64,000 nucleotides of DNA from Berkiella_A sp964633725 (GTDB taxonomy: Bacteria; Pseudomonadota; Gammaproteobacteria; Berkiellales; Berkiellaceae), in NCBI GenBank assembly GCA_964633725.1, contig CAZWHY010000015.1, positions 1 through 64,000 on the forward strand, read 5' to 3'. The translations under genes and the position numbers were made by a program. This document shows, piece by piece, positions 1 to 8,655 of this stretch; within the stretch, counting starts at the first letter, position 1; every line of letters starts with the position of its first letter. Below the pieces are notes generated by a model that was not told the origin of the DNA, ran no database searches, and saw only the letters and a program-made list of their open reading frames with translations.

Positions 1-49
<49 letters not shown>

Positions 50-195
50 AGTTTGTTGAAAATAGGCGCTAAGGTATTTTAGTAAAGACTAGTGAGATTG
101 CGGTAACTAATCATTTACTGGAAGTTTACGAATAATCTACCAAGTTAAATACTTCAACTTATTACAATTAAGTTTTCTGAATAAACCCGCACACA

Positions 196-1713
196 TTACC
201 GCCCTGCCTGATTTCGATCCAAAGTTCTAAATTGAATGGCTTCTGCGATATATGGCGTTTGGATATTTTCTTCGTTTTCTAAATCCGCAATGGTACGAGC
301 GACTTTTAGTATGCGGTGATATGCTCTGGCAGAGAGCCCCAGCTTTTCCATTGCCGTATCAAGCAATTTTTGACTGCTGGGTTCAAGTTTGCAGAATTTC
401 TTAATATCTTTGGGGCCATAAAGTGCGTTAGTATATTCGGTTCTTTGGAGTTGTTTGTTTCGCGCGTGTATCACTCTTTTTCGTACCGTTGCACTAGACT
501 CTTCTTCTGTTGTTTGGCTTAACTGACCTTTGGCGAGGCGGGGAACTTCTAGGTGTAAGTCTATGCGATCTAATAATGGTCCTGATATTTTGTGTCTATA
601 GCGCTTCACTTGTTCTTCGGAGCATGAGCACACTCTTAAAGTATCGCCCAGATACCCACAAGGACAAGGGTTCATTGCAGCGACTAATAAACATCGAGCA
701 GGATACTCTGCTTGGCCTTGTGCACGAGACAGGTGCACTACGCCAGATTCTAAAGGTTCACGTAAAACTTCCAGTACTTTGCGGTCAAATTCTGGTAATT
801 CATCTAAAAACAATATACCCAAATGAGCCAAGGATATTTCGCCTGGCTTAGGATGACGCCCTCCACCGACCAAAGAAACAGGGGATGCTGTGTGATGCGG
901 GCGTCTAAAAGGGCGTTTTTTAAAATGGTCATTATCGAAGCCACCGCGACTAATAGATCTAATGGCGGCCACTTCAATGGCTTCTTTTGCAGTGAGGGGC
1001 GGCAAAAGTGTACTAAAGCGACTGGCCAACATGGTTTTGCCTGTGCCAGGAGGCCCTATCATAATTAAGCTATGGTGACCGGCGGCAGCCACTTCTAAAG
1101 CGCGCTTAGCATGTTGTTGTCCAGACACTTCAGATAAACAAGGCGCATTAATGTCTTGTATTTCTAAGGTAGGTTGGCTACTAGATGTAGGCGCAATGAC
1201 GTCGTGCCCACAAATGTGCTGACAAACAGCAATTAAATTTTCCATGCTGTATACATTTAAGTTATCAACCAAGGCGGCCTCATTGGCATTGGGTGAGGCG
1301 ACAATGAGTTCACGCCCATCTCGCTGGGTGGCCAGTGCAAATGGCAAAATGCCATGTGTACGGCGAAGTCCTCCGCCAAGTGCCAATTCTCCCGCAAATT
1401 CATATTGATGAATATTGGGACAATGTATTTGTTCGGATGCGAGTAAAATACTAATGGCGATAGGCAAGTCAAAACGACCCCCTTCTTTGGGGAGATCGGC
1501 AGGCGCAAGATTTATGGTGATACGTTTTCGGGGGAATTTGCACCCGGCTTGTAATATTGCACTGCGAACACGATCTTTGCTTTCTTTGACCGCAGTTTCT
1601 GGTAAACCAACAATCGCAAATTGCGGTAAACCTGGGGAAAGATGGGCTTCAACATGGACAAGAGGCGCATGGAGCCCAGCCGAGCCCCTTGAATATACAA
1701 CTGCAACAGACAC
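196..1713 (-). CDS. comM: ComM/YifB family Mg-chelatase-like AAA+ ATPase
   Basis: 505 residues, the usual length of the ComM (YifB) family, a hexameric helicase-like ATPase that promotes branch migration during natural transformation. The N-terminal Lon-S5-like fold carries the family start (SVAVVYSRGSAGL). Walker A is GPPGTGKT at residues 220-227, Walker B is in LFLDELPEF near 300, and a cysteine cluster (PCPCGYLG...CSC) follows near 350. The start is GTG, preceded by AGGAG about 9 bases upstream. The gene lies in the comM/PII/ubiK neighbourhood seen in many gammaproteobacteria, but an antiporter gene is inserted between it and ubiK. Confidence 0.95.
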   Translation of the reverse strand: MSVAVVYSRGSAGLHAPLVHVEAHLSPGLPQFAIVGLPETAVKESKDRVRSAILQAGCKFPRKRITINLAPADLPKEGGRFDLPIAISILLASEQIHCPNIHQYEFAGELALGGGLRRTHGILPFALATQRDGRELIVASPNANEAALVDNLNVYSMENLIAVCQHICGHDVIAPTSSSQPTLEIQDINAPCLSEVSGQQHAKRALEVAAAGHHSLIMIGPPGTGKTMLASRFSTLLPPLTAKEAIEVAAIRSISRGGFDNDHFKKRPFRRPHHTASPVSLVGGGRHPKPGEISLAHLGILFLDELPEFDRKVLEVLREPLESGVVHLSRAQGQAEYPARCLLVAAMNPCPCGYLGDTLRVCSCSEEQVKRYRHKISGPLLDRIDLHLEVPRLAKGQLSQTTEEESSATVRKRVIHARNKQLQRTEYTNALYGPKDIKKFCKLEPSSQKLLDTAMEKLGLSARAYHRILKVARTIADLENEENIQTPYIAEAIQFRTLDRNQAGR

Positions 1714-1748
1714 TTCGGTAATCTCCTGGTAATTCTTCTAAACACAGG

Positions 1749-1768
1749 AGGCGTAATAAATTACGCCT
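1749..1768. terminator. Hairpin between the antiporter gene and comM
   Basis: Perfect 8-bp inverted repeat AGGCGTAA/TTACGCCT with a 4-base loop, just downstream of the antiporter gene (minus strand). No T run follows on either strand, so it may be a weak or Rho-assisted terminator or an mRNA 3' stabiliser. Confidence 0.4.
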
Positions 1769-1775
1769 AATCAGA

Positions 1776-3764
1776 TTATCCTTGTAATAATTTTTCTTCT
1801 GCCAAGTAGATTTCTTCTTGGTTACCTTCTATCACAAGGATATCGCCTGCCATCAATAATGTATTATCTGATGGTGTTTCACACTTGTACCCATTTCTAG
1901 AAAAAGAAGCAACTTGAATATGGCCTTTTTTAGTAATAATTTCACTAATGGTTTGGCCAATGGCGTAAGCACCAGCGGTTAATTCCACGGCATGCAAAGA
2001 TTTTTTCTCTTTAGCCTGGTCTTCTAAGTGGCCAAAATCTTCACCCTCATAAAACGAACGAAGCATTTTATAGCGATTTGATTTTACCTGATATATTTGC
2101 TGTTGGGCTTTTTGCGGACTTTGCCCCAGCATAATAAGCATGTGAGCAGCTAACATTAAGCTAGATTCTAGTTTGTCAGGTACGACTTCTGTTGCGCCTG
2201 CAATCGTGAGAGATTCTAAGTGTGCATCATCATCCGTACGAACTAATATCGGAATATCTGGATTGAGTCGTCTCGCCGTTATTAAAATCTTTTTGGCCAT
2301 TTTGGGTTGGTTAAAAGCTGTAATAAGGAGTCTAGCTTTGTCTATGCCTGCGGCTTTTAAAGAGGCTTCATTGCCATCACCAAAAAAGACAGGTTCAGAT
2401 GCGGTATGGGCTTCTTTGAGTCGTACAGGATCTAAATCTAATCCTACAAAACTGATACCTTCATATTCTAAGAACCGAGCTAGCGTTTGTCCAACTCTGC
2501 CATAACCACAGATAATAATATGGCCTTTTTTGCCTTTTGCGCACTCAGGTTGTTTGAGGAAACCTTGTTGTGCATCAGCTTCATCTGAGGATTTTCCAAA
2601 TAGTTTTAGTATGGCATCTGCGATGACATCGCTCTTTTTAATGAGTAATGGTGCGATTGCCATGCTCAGCACAATGGATGCGATTACAAGTTGACTGACA
2701 TCGACATCAATAATTTTGAAATCTATGGCTTGAGATAAAAAGACTAAGCCAAACTCACCGCCTTGTGCTAGGGCTATCCCGGCTCGTATGGCTGTATGAC
2801 CTGAGCTACCTGCAATTTTGGCGAGTACCGCGATAATGATGATTTTACCAAACACCAATGAGCCAACGATGCATGATACCCACAGCCAGTGTTCAACAAT
2901 AACACTAGGATTAAACATCACTCCGACAGAGACAAAGAACAAGCCAAGCAAAATATCTCTAAAAGGCTGAATATCTGATTCTATCTGATGTACATATTCT
3001 GTTTCGGCTAGCATGACGCCTGCTAAAAATGCACCTAAAGATAAAGATAATCCGAAATGCTCGGTTAAAAAAGCAGAACCTAACACTATAAGTAATGCAG
3101 CCAGCATAAAAAGCTCAGAAGAGCGGGAGCTAGCAATCAGGTGAAAAAGTGGGCGCAATAACCAGCGACCGGCCGCTAACATCAGGACAAAAATACCACT
3201 TCCAATTACTAGGGTAATTAAAAGGGTTTGGGTAATAGAACCGTCGGCATTATTGGTCGCTGCCATAGCAGGGATAATAATCAAAAAGGGAACCGCAGCG
3301 AGATCTTGAAAAAGCAAAATACTAAGGGCTAACTTACCATGGGGCTGATGTAGTTCGTCTTGTTCTATTAACTGCTTCGTGCCGATTGCCGTGGAAGACA
3401 AAGCTAAAGCGCCTGATATGGCAATCGTTGCAGGCCAAGGCAATCCTAAAAATTGCGAGACAAGAATGACGAGGCCTGTGCAAATAAGGACTTGCATGCC
3501 GCCTAAGCCAAGAAGGGGTCTGCGCATGGCAATTAATTTAGGGAGCGAGAGTTCTAAGCCGATCATAAATAAAAGAAAGACCACACCAAACTCTGCGATG
3601 TAGCGCATTTGCTCGCCATCTTCCAGGAAGCCTAGTCCATAAGGGCCAACGAGTGCGCCTGCAATAATGTAGCCAAGTAATGGGGGTAGGTGTAAGCGGC
3701 GTAAAATGGTGACAATAACAACAGCCACACCTAAGGTAATGAGTAGTATTTCAAATCCTTGCAC
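1776..3764 (-). CDS. CPA2 family monovalent cation:proton antiporter (Kef-like)
   Basis: 662 residues. The N-terminal ~385 residues are a run of about 12 hydrophobic segments typical of the Na+/H+ exchanger domain of CPA2 carriers. A linker leads to a TrkA-N (RCK) nucleotide-binding domain starting at HIIICGYGRVGQTLARF near residue 413, and a TrkA-C domain ends the protein. This is the KefB/KefC architecture: a K+ or Na+/H+ antiporter of the inner membrane gated by a cytoplasmic ligand. The true KefB/KefC glutathione-gating residues cannot be confirmed here, so no specific symbol is given. No ancillary KefF/KefG gene is adjacent. Confidence 0.9.
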   Translation of the reverse strand: MQGFEILLITLGVAVVIVTILRRLHLPPLLGYIIAGALVGPYGLGFLEDGEQMRYIAEFGVVFLLFMIGLELSLPKLIAMRRPLLGLGGMQVLICTGLVILVSQFLGLPWPATIAISGALALSSTAIGTKQLIEQDELHQPHGKLALSILLFQDLAAVPFLIIIPAMAATNNADGSITQTLLITLVIGSGIFVLMLAAGRWLLRPLFHLIASSRSSELFMLAALLIVLGSAFLTEHFGLSLSLGAFLAGVMLAETEYVHQIESDIQPFRDILLGLFFVSVGVMFNPSVIVEHWLWVSCIVGSLVFGKIIIIAVLAKIAGSSGHTAIRAGIALAQGGEFGLVFLSQAIDFKIIDVDVSQLVIASIVLSMAIAPLLIKKSDVIADAILKLFGKSSDEADAQQGFLKQPECAKGKKGHIIICGYGRVGQTLARFLEYEGISFVGLDLDPVRLKEAHTASEPVFFGDGNEASLKAAGIDKARLLITAFNQPKMAKKILITARRLNPDIPILVRTDDDAHLESLTIAGATEVVPDKLESSLMLAAHMLIMLGQSPQKAQQQIYQVKSNRYKMLRSFYEGEDFGHLEDQAKEKKSLHAVELTAGAYAIGQTISEIITKKGHIQVASFSRNGYKCETPSDNTLLMAGDILVIEGNQEEIYLAEEKLLQG

Positions 3765-3874
3765 AATAATCGCCCAGTTAAGTTTGTTGGTTAAATATTG
3801 ACCCTGATGACAGTTGCGGCTCTCATTGTACCGTTATTTTATATATTTGAACTACTATCTTCACAAATTATTAA

Positions 3875-4153
3875 TTAACTTTGCTCGTGGATAAAATCTT
3901 CTTCTTTTTTGGTTTGCTTGGACTCGGAGAGTTGGCATTCTAGTTTTTCAACTTGAGTTTGTAGCCGCTGTAATATTTTTTGTTGTACCATGAACTCTTG
4001 CTGAGTGACTAATTCATGTTGGGCAAACCAATCACAGACAAATGTATGAGCCCATTGTGTTAATTCTTCTTTTGCTCCAAGTAGTCCAGAAGGAGCGTTG
4101 TCGATGAATTGAGAGACAAAATGGGAAACAAAATCGTTTTTGGTGTTATTCAT
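3875..4153 (-). CDS. ubiK: Ubiquinone biosynthesis accessory factor UbiK (BMFP domain)
   Basis: 92-residue small protein with the YqiC/UbiK layout: an amphipathic N-terminal helix, the conserved stretch ending LVTQQEFMVQQKILQRLQ (residues ~48-65), and a C-terminal coiled coil (VEKLECQLSESK). In E. coli UbiK binds UbiJ and helps late steps of ubiquinone synthesis at the membrane. It is divergent from the PII gene across an 87-base gap, which matches the common ubiK-PII-comM arrangement. Confidence 0.85.
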   Translation of the reverse strand: MNNTKNDFVSHFVSQFIDNAPSGLLGAKEELTQWAHTFVCDWFAQHELVTQQEFMVQQKILQRLQTQVEKLECQLSESKQTKKEEDFIHEQS

Positions 4154-4240
4154 TTGAGCTAACTGCCTTTGTATGTAGTATGAACATTTTACGCCCGATT
4201 ACCAGGAAAAACAAAGAAAAACAAAAAAGAGGATATTATT

Positions 4241-4579
4241 TTGAAATTAATCACAGCTATTATTAAGCCATTTAAACTAGATGAAGTCAGAGAAGCATTA
4301 ATGGTATTAAATGTTCAAGGTATTACGGTGAGTGAAGTTAAGGGCTTTGGTCGGCAAAAAGGCCATACAGAGCTATACCGGGGCGCAGAGTATGTGATTG
4401 ATTTTTTGCCCAAAGCCAAAATTGAAATAGCGGTCATGGACTCTGAGGTTGAGCATGTTATAGAGGTTATACTGAAGTCTGCTCAAACAGGAAAAATTGG
4501 TGATGGTAAAATATTTGTTCAGTCATTAGAGGACGTTATTCGCATTCGGACAGGTGAAAGTGGCGATTCTGCATTATAG
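4241..4579 (+). CDS. glnB: Nitrogen regulatory protein P-II
   Basis: 112 residues, typical PII trimer subunit that senses 2-oxoglutarate and ATP/ADP and controls glutamine synthetase adenylylation and NtrB. The T-loop GRQKGHTELYRGAEY contains the uridylylation Tyr51. The C-terminal signature TGKIGDGKIF is intact. The start is TTG, with AAAAGAGGA just upstream. Thr43 and Asp54 resemble GlnB rather than GlnK, and no amtB ammonium transporter gene is beside it, so I favour glnB although its neighbourhood (ubiK, comM) is usually that of glnK. glnA is about 52 kb away in this window. Confidence 0.93.
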   Translation: MKLITAIIKPFKLDEVREALMVLNVQGITVSEVKGFGRQKGHTELYRGAEYVIDFLPKAKIEIAVMDSEVEHVIEVILKSAQTGKIGDGKIFVQSLEDVIRIRTGESGDSAL

Positions 4580-4736
4580 GGGGATTTGCACAAGACAATA
4601 TATTTGAAAAAACATGAGCATTATTGAAAATAGCGTTGCGTCTTTGAGAAACTTTTTTTAAACTATTGAGAGCGACGGGTATTCGTCGAGTCGTAAAGTA
4701 TTAGTATTTGCAGCGATTACATGAAGGGAAGTCACC

Positions 4737-4850
4737 ATGACAGGAATAATGTTTGCAATTTCAATGTTTAGCACACTTGTGCTTGCGGGAATTTTGTTTG
4801 TATGGATGGTGCGCTTGGCGAGTATGTCTCATTTTCAACGTCAAAAATAG
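4737..4850 (+). CDS. Small single-pass membrane protein (37 residues)
   Basis: Short open frame with an ATG start and GAAGGGA about 6 bases upstream. The product begins MTGIMFAISMFSTLVLAG, continues with a hydrophobic stretch to FVWMVRLAS, and ends in a short basic tail (HFQRQK), so it would be a one-helix inner-membrane protein with a cytoplasmic C-terminus. I recognise no family. Support is the ribosome-binding site, the coherent membrane helix and the placement between two genes on the same strand. Confidence 0.5.
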   Translation: MTGIMFAISMFSTLVLAGILFVWMVRLASMSHFQRQK

Positions 4851-4906
4851 CATTTCCAAGCATTAATTAAATTTTGCGATATTGTATTTGCTTTTTAGGA
4901 GGCATA

Positions 4907-5875
4907 TTGAAGGGGATTTTTTTAGATTCTGGAAGTGTTGATCCGATGGGAACAGGCTTTGATACTTTGAAGCGAGATTTATCCAGTTGGACATATTTTG
5001 AACAAACGTTACCAAAGCAAGTTCTAGCTCGGATACAAGATATCGAAATAGTTGTGGTGAATAAAGTCATCCTTGATGAAGCCATTCTCAGCAAAGCGAC
5101 TACTTTAAAGTGCATTTGTGTTACCGCAACAGGCGTTGATAATATTGATGTTAAATATGCGGCACAAAAAGGGATATTAGTTTGTAATGTAAGTGGTTAT
5201 GCGACAGCATCTGTTGTCCAACATACATTGGCTCTTATTTTTTCCCTGATGAGTTGGTTGCCTTTTTATCATGAGGCAGTTCAACAGGGTCAATGGTCAC
5301 AAGCGACTGGTTTTTGTTTGTCTTTATTTCCAACACGCGAGGTCGCCGGAAAGACACTGGGCATTATTGGCCGAGGTCAGACAGGTCAGGGGGTTGCTAA
5401 TATCGCACAAGCGCTGGGTATGAAAATATTATTTTCAGAACGAAAAAATACACCGTTATCTGCGTTACGGTCGGGATATGTGCCTTTTTCCGAAATCATT
5501 GAAAATGCAGATATTATTTCTATACACTGTCCTCTAAATGTACAAACACACCATTTATTCTCAACAGATGAATTTAGTAAAATGAAGTCTGCAGCGATTA
5601 TTATTAATATTGCACGTGGAAAGATAATTGATGAGCAGGCTCTGCTTCATGCCCTTGTCACAAAAAAAATTGCGGGTGCTGGGTTAGATGTTTTGTCTGA
5701 AGAACCCCCATCCTCCGATCATATTTTATTGCAAGAGACGTTACCTAACTTGATTATTACACCGCATGTGGCTTGGAATACCCTAGAGGCCAGACAACGG
5801 CTAATTGATGAATCGATTGCTAATGTGCAGGGGTACTTGCAAAATAATCCTAGAAATGTGGTGCTGAATTCATGA
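4907..5875 (+). CDS. D-isomer-specific 2-hydroxyacid dehydrogenase
   Basis: NAD(P)-dependent dehydrogenase of the glycerate dehydrogenase/hydroxypyruvate reductase type. The dinucleotide fold shows GIIGRGQTGQGVANIA, and the catalytic Arg, Glu and His lie in NIARGKIID, GLDVLSEEPP and TPHVAW. I chose the TTG at 4907 (322 residues) because AGGAGG lies 4 bases upstream and the product then starts at KGIFLDSGSVDP, the usual first strand; an upstream in-frame TTG at 4874 adds 11 unlikely residues. The exact substrate (glycerate, phosphonate, lactate or other) cannot be read from sequence. It overlaps the next gene by ATGA. Confidence 0.88.
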   Translation: MKGIFLDSGSVDPMGTGFDTLKRDLSSWTYFEQTLPKQVLARIQDIEIVVVNKVILDEAILSKATTLKCICVTATGVDNIDVKYAAQKGILVCNVSGYATASVVQHTLALIFSLMSWLPFYHEAVQQGQWSQATGFCLSLFPTREVAGKTLGIIGRGQTGQGVANIAQALGMKILFSERKNTPLSALRSGYVPFSEIIENADIISIHCPLNVQTHHLFSTDEFSKMKSAAIIINIARGKIIDEQALLHALVTKKIAGAGLDVLSEEPPSSDHILLQETLPNLIITPHVAWNTLEARQRLIDESIANVQGYLQNNPRNVVLNS

Positions 5876-6450
5876 GTCGATTTATCTATGCTTTGAAAAA
5901 ATCTTGGCAACACCGAAAAAAACTAAATCGCTATCTCACTCAAGAAAATCTAGCCATACAAAGCTTAAATGAGCTACAAGTCTCGGATTTAGAGAATTTA
6001 AATGTAGCGGTTTTGGTTTTAGACTTTGATGGGGTTTTGGCTCCCCATGATGCTGGTGAGCCGACTGAGGCAGCCCATGCGTGGTTGAAAAAAATAAGCA
6101 TGAACTTAGGCGAGCAGCGGATCGCCATTTTAAGCAATAAGCCTAAACCACTACGTAAAGCCTATTTTCAAAAATATTACCCCGGGATTCAGTGGGTTGA
6201 GTCTGTTGCCAAAAAGCCATATCCAGAAGGGCTTATCGAAATAGCTTCTTCACGCGGTATCGCCACTAGTCGATTGTTGATTGTAGATGATAGATTATTA
6301 ACCGGGATATTAGCCAGTTGTTTGGCACCTTGCCAGGCAAAGTATTTTGCTAAACCCATTTCTCAATATAGTAAGCACCCGATTAAAGAGTCATTTTTTA
6401 GCTTTTTGAGAGTGATAGAGCGTTATTTTTTTCGTCAGTTTGGGAACTGA
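5872..6450 (+). CDS. YqeG-like HAD superfamily (subclass IIIA) phosphatase
   Basis: 192 residues, translationally coupled (ATGA) to the dehydrogenase gene. HAD motif I is LDFDGVLAP with the Asp51/Asp53 pair, motif II is AILSNKPKP, and a motif III/IV acidic pair is in LLIVDDRLLTG. This layout matches YqeG-type phosphatases, related to phosphatidylglycerophosphate phosphatases. A short C-terminal tail is hydrophobic/basic (FFSFLRVIERYFFRQF). Substrate unknown; the coupling to a 2-hydroxyacid dehydrogenase hints at removal of a toxic phosphorylated by-product, which is inference. Confidence 0.8.
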   Translation: MSRFIYALKKSWQHRKKLNRYLTQENLAIQSLNELQVSDLENLNVAVLVLDFDGVLAPHDAGEPTEAAHAWLKKISMNLGEQRIAILSNKPKPLRKAYFQKYYPGIQWVESVAKKPYPEGLIEIASSRGIATSRLLIVDDRLLTGILASCLAPCQAKYFAKPISQYSKHPIKESFFSFLRVIERYFFRQFGN

Positions 6451-6495
6451 AAAATCTGTTTTAGGTGGTTTTTTCTGAGAAATTCTATTTTGTAG

Positions 6496-6517
6496 GGGCT
6501 GACCTCTGTGTCAGCCC
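6496..6517. terminator. Hairpin between convergent genes
   Basis: Perfect inverted repeat GGGCTGAC/GTCAGCCC with a 6-base loop lies between the convergent phosphatase and histone-like genes. There is no long T tract on either side, so it is terminator-like rather than a canonical intrinsic terminator. Confidence 0.5.
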
Positions 6518-6542
6518 TAAAAACGCAAAAGTAATGGCTAAA

Positions 6543-7340
6543 TTACTCTACAGCATCAAACTCAGAAATATCAACATCCATTGCTTCAGAGATCTCAGTA
6601 TTGAGTTCAGCAAGGTTTTTTGCATTGTTGTCTAATTCTAGCTCGGAGGTGGTTGTGTCAACGGCTACGACTTTGGCTTTGCGAGGACGACGTGGTTTTG
6701 TTGTAACCGCACTTTTCTGATCCGCGACTTTGGTGATTTGAGTTTTGTTCGTGGACTTGGTTTTTACCGCTTTCACTGGTTTTAATTTTTCTTTTTTTGC
6801 GACAGTTGCTTTTTCAGCTACCGATTTTGTTTTCTTTACAGCGTTGGTAGTTACTTTTTTAGTTGCGGTTGTGGTTTCTTTGATTTGTTTTAACCAATCT
6901 TTTTCTGAGGTTTCAACCGTTTTATTTAAAGTGACATATTTTTTAAGGGTTAATTTCGCAACTTGGGTTTTTTCACGAGACTGGCTGACCAGTAATTTGA
7001 TATCTTGGGTTTTGTCTTGATGGGCTTTAAACATCATGGTTGCTTTTTCAAGTTGCTTTGCTGAAGTGCTATTTGCTTTGGTTTTAGCGATACTTGCTTT
7101 TTCGGCACGCTTGTTTTTAAGATCTTTTAATTTATCTTGTGCTTTTTTGAGTTGTGTTTTTTGTGTGTCGAGTTGTTTTTTTGCGCTGGTTAGCTGCTTA
7201 TTCCAGTGTTTATCAAGTTTGACCAAGCTGCCGACCAATGTTTGATGTAGTGCAGTGCTTTCATCTTGGGCGATTTTGGTTACACGTTTGGCCACTTTTT
7301 TAATGGATTTAGAAATAGTGGCTTTTTTAACTCTTGGCAT
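6543..7340 (-). CDS. Lysine-rich histone H1-like protein
   Basis: 265 residues from the ATG at 7340, chosen because AGGAG lies about 9 bases upstream; the longer frame to 7487 runs into the fdxA promoter. The N-terminus (MPRVKKATISKSIKKVAKR) is strongly basic. A central helical region (residues ~45-170) has a Lys/Gln-rich coiled-coil pattern, followed by an Ala/Lys/Thr/Val-rich region (KKTKSVAEKATVAKKEK) and an RRPRKAKVV motif before an acidic tail (ELELDN...DVDISEFDAVE). Composition resembles eukaryotic H1 tails, AlgP of Pseudomonas and chlamydial/Coxiella histone-like proteins. Likely nucleoid DNA binding; a secreted chromatin-directed role is possible but unproven. Confidence 0.7.
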   Translation of the reverse strand: MPRVKKATISKSIKKVAKRVTKIAQDESTALHQTLVGSLVKLDKHWNKQLTSAKKQLDTQKTQLKKAQDKLKDLKNKRAEKASIAKTKANSTSAKQLEKATMMFKAHQDKTQDIKLLVSQSREKTQVAKLTLKKYVTLNKTVETSEKDWLKQIKETTTATKKVTTNAVKKTKSVAEKATVAKKEKLKPVKAVKTKSTNKTQITKVADQKSAVTTKPRRPRKAKVVAVDTTTSELELDNNAKNLAELNTEISEAMDVDISEFDAVE

Positions 7341-7499
7341 TTTTGAGACTCCTGAAAAATATAAATATTGCAATAAACCTTGATTATTGCTCGAACGCGG
7401 CCAGTATAGCATTGGCGAATAAGTTTGGGCTAGGGTTCTTTCAGTCTGCGTGTTATAATTTTTCGGTTTTTCCACCAATATGGCCAATTAGAGACAGAT

Positions 7500-7823
7500 A
7501 TGACCTTTGTAGTAACTGATAATTGTATTAATTGTAAATATACGGACTGTGTTGAAGTTTGTCCTGTGGATTGTTTTCACGAAGGGCCCAATTTCTTGGT
7601 AATCGATCCGGATGAATGCATTGACTGCGCTCTTTGTGAGCCGGAATGTCCAGCAGAGGCAATTGTGGCTGAGGATGATTTGCCTGAATCTCAAATGCAA
7701 TTTTTGGAATTAAATGCTAAAAAATCAAGAGACTGGCCAGTGATTACGGTACATACCGAGCCTATGCCCGACGCAAAAAAATGGGACGGGGTTAAAGATA
7801 AGCTAAAATTATTAGAGTCGTAA
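7500..7823 (+). CDS. fdxA: Seven-iron ferredoxin FdxA
   Basis: 107 residues, the standard length of the [3Fe-4S][4Fe-4S] ferredoxins. Cysteines 9, 17 and 50 fit the 3Fe cluster and 21, 40, 43 and 46 the 4Fe cluster (CIDCALCEPECP). The long C-terminal extension (SRDWPVITVHTEPMPDAKKW) is family-typical. It is a cytoplasmic electron carrier. It is divergent from the histone-like gene and convergent with rsd, leaving 13 bases between the fdxA and rsd stops. Confidence 0.96.
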   Translation: MTFVVTDNCINCKYTDCVEVCPVDCFHEGPNFLVIDPDECIDCALCEPECPAEAIVAEDDLPESQMQFLELNAKKSRDWPVITVHTEPMPDAKKWDGVKDKLKLLES

Positions 7824-7836
7824 CGTAACTGTTTTA

Positions 7837-8307
7837 TTACCCCGCTTTTTTATTCCGTGCTCTCATTGCATCAACATTGAGGGGATAAAAGGCGACCAAA
7901 TCATCTTCTAAATCAAATCGACATGCTATTTTTTCGCCCAAATAGCTTAAGTCTGTGTCGAGCGTTGCCAGATTTGGTGCAGTAGAGTATTTATCACTGA
8001 ATTCCAAAGCCGCTAGAGTTGTCTGTTTGAGTTCTTCTATTAGAACCTCTGAGGGTAGGTTGCCCCCTGGGATCTCTTCAATTTGCTTCATCAATAACGT
8101 AAAAATTTCAAACTGACCCATTGAGACGTAATCAATTAGATCTTGGCAAAAGGTAAGTAGTATAGCTTTTAGCTCACTGCTTTCTGCATTTTCAGTAAAT
8201 GGTCGGTAGTGGCATAAGCTATTAAATTGAATAATTAGATCTTGGCGGTAGCTGAGCCAGCGCTTTAGGGCTTGCGTGATATCTTTTTGTGATTTCAAGT
8301 TATTCAT
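7837..8307 (-). CDS. rsd: Rsd/AlgQ family regulator of sigma 70
   Basis: About 156 residues from the ATG at 8307, with GAGG about 10 bases upstream; a TTG at 8334 would add nine residues without a good ribosome-binding site. Hallmarks of the all-helical Rsd/AlgQ fold are RWLSYRQDLIIQFNSLC, FCQDLIDYVSMGQFEIF and the end motif LGEKIACRFDLEDDLV. Rsd binds region 4 of RpoD and frees RNA polymerase for alternative sigma factors in stationary phase; AlgQ also affects virulence genes. The candidate CsrA-binding RNA lies 350 bases upstream. Confidence 0.88.
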   Translation of the reverse strand: MNNLKSQKDITQALKRWLSYRQDLIIQFNSLCHYRPFTENAESSELKAILLTFCQDLIDYVSMGQFEIFTLLMKQIEEIPGGNLPSEVLIEELKQTTLAALEFSDKYSTAPNLATLDTDLSYLGEKIACRFDLEDDLVAFYPLNVDAMRARNKKAG

Positions 8308-8619
8308 GGCATGGTTTCCTCTATTAATTGCCAAGCGGCACGGGAGGGCGAACCAGCAAGGGACTTCATAATCTTGCCCTCATACATTAATTAAAGCTTG
8401 TTAGTAGACATAGTCAAGTTTTGTTTGCAGAATAGCTATCTTTCGATTGTGCTTGTAAGCCATGTCTCAAAATCTTGTAAACCTTCCCCCATTTGCTTGT
8501 GGGGTAAGCTCTGTAGCAAACAAACAGATTTCGTATAACATATTGAAAAATATGGATAAAAATATTACTAAGCATTGTAATATGTTTGCTGACTTATTAA
8601 TGGGGGTGTTTTATCTCGG
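8308..8619. other. 312-base non-coding stretch upstream of rsd and of the small RNA
   Basis: This divergent intergenic stretch must hold the rsd promoter (minus strand) and the upstream control region of the small RNA (plus strand). A short inverted repeat (CCCCA...TGGGG) lies around 8487-8505. I looked for a GacA/LetA/UvrY-type palindrome and found only half-site-like TGTAAG/GTAAGC words, nothing convincing. No open frame with coding character is present. Confidence 0.4.
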
Positions 8620-8652
8620 TTGAGAGCAGCCAAAAATTTGTTAAATTATACC
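8620..8652 (+). promoter_or_regulatory. Putative sigma-70 promoter of the GGA-rich small RNA
   Basis: TTGAGA at 8620-8625 resembles a -35 box, followed 16 bases later by TAAATT (8642-8647), with the overlapping alternative TATACC at 8647-8652. Transcription would begin about 8655, just before the first perfect hairpin. Box matches are moderate. Confidence 0.4.
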
Positions 8653-8655
8653 TAA

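Noticed and set aside
6745..7245. Phe-rich plus-strand frames opposite the histone-like gene
   Set aside because: They are the direct antisense of Lys/Ala-rich codons, which always yields Phe/Ser/Val-rich frames.
8401..8620. GacA/LetA-type palindrome upstream of the small RNA
   Set aside because: Only scattered half-site-like words (TGTAAGC, GGTAAGC) were found; none forms a convincing inverted repeat at a proper distance from the promoter.
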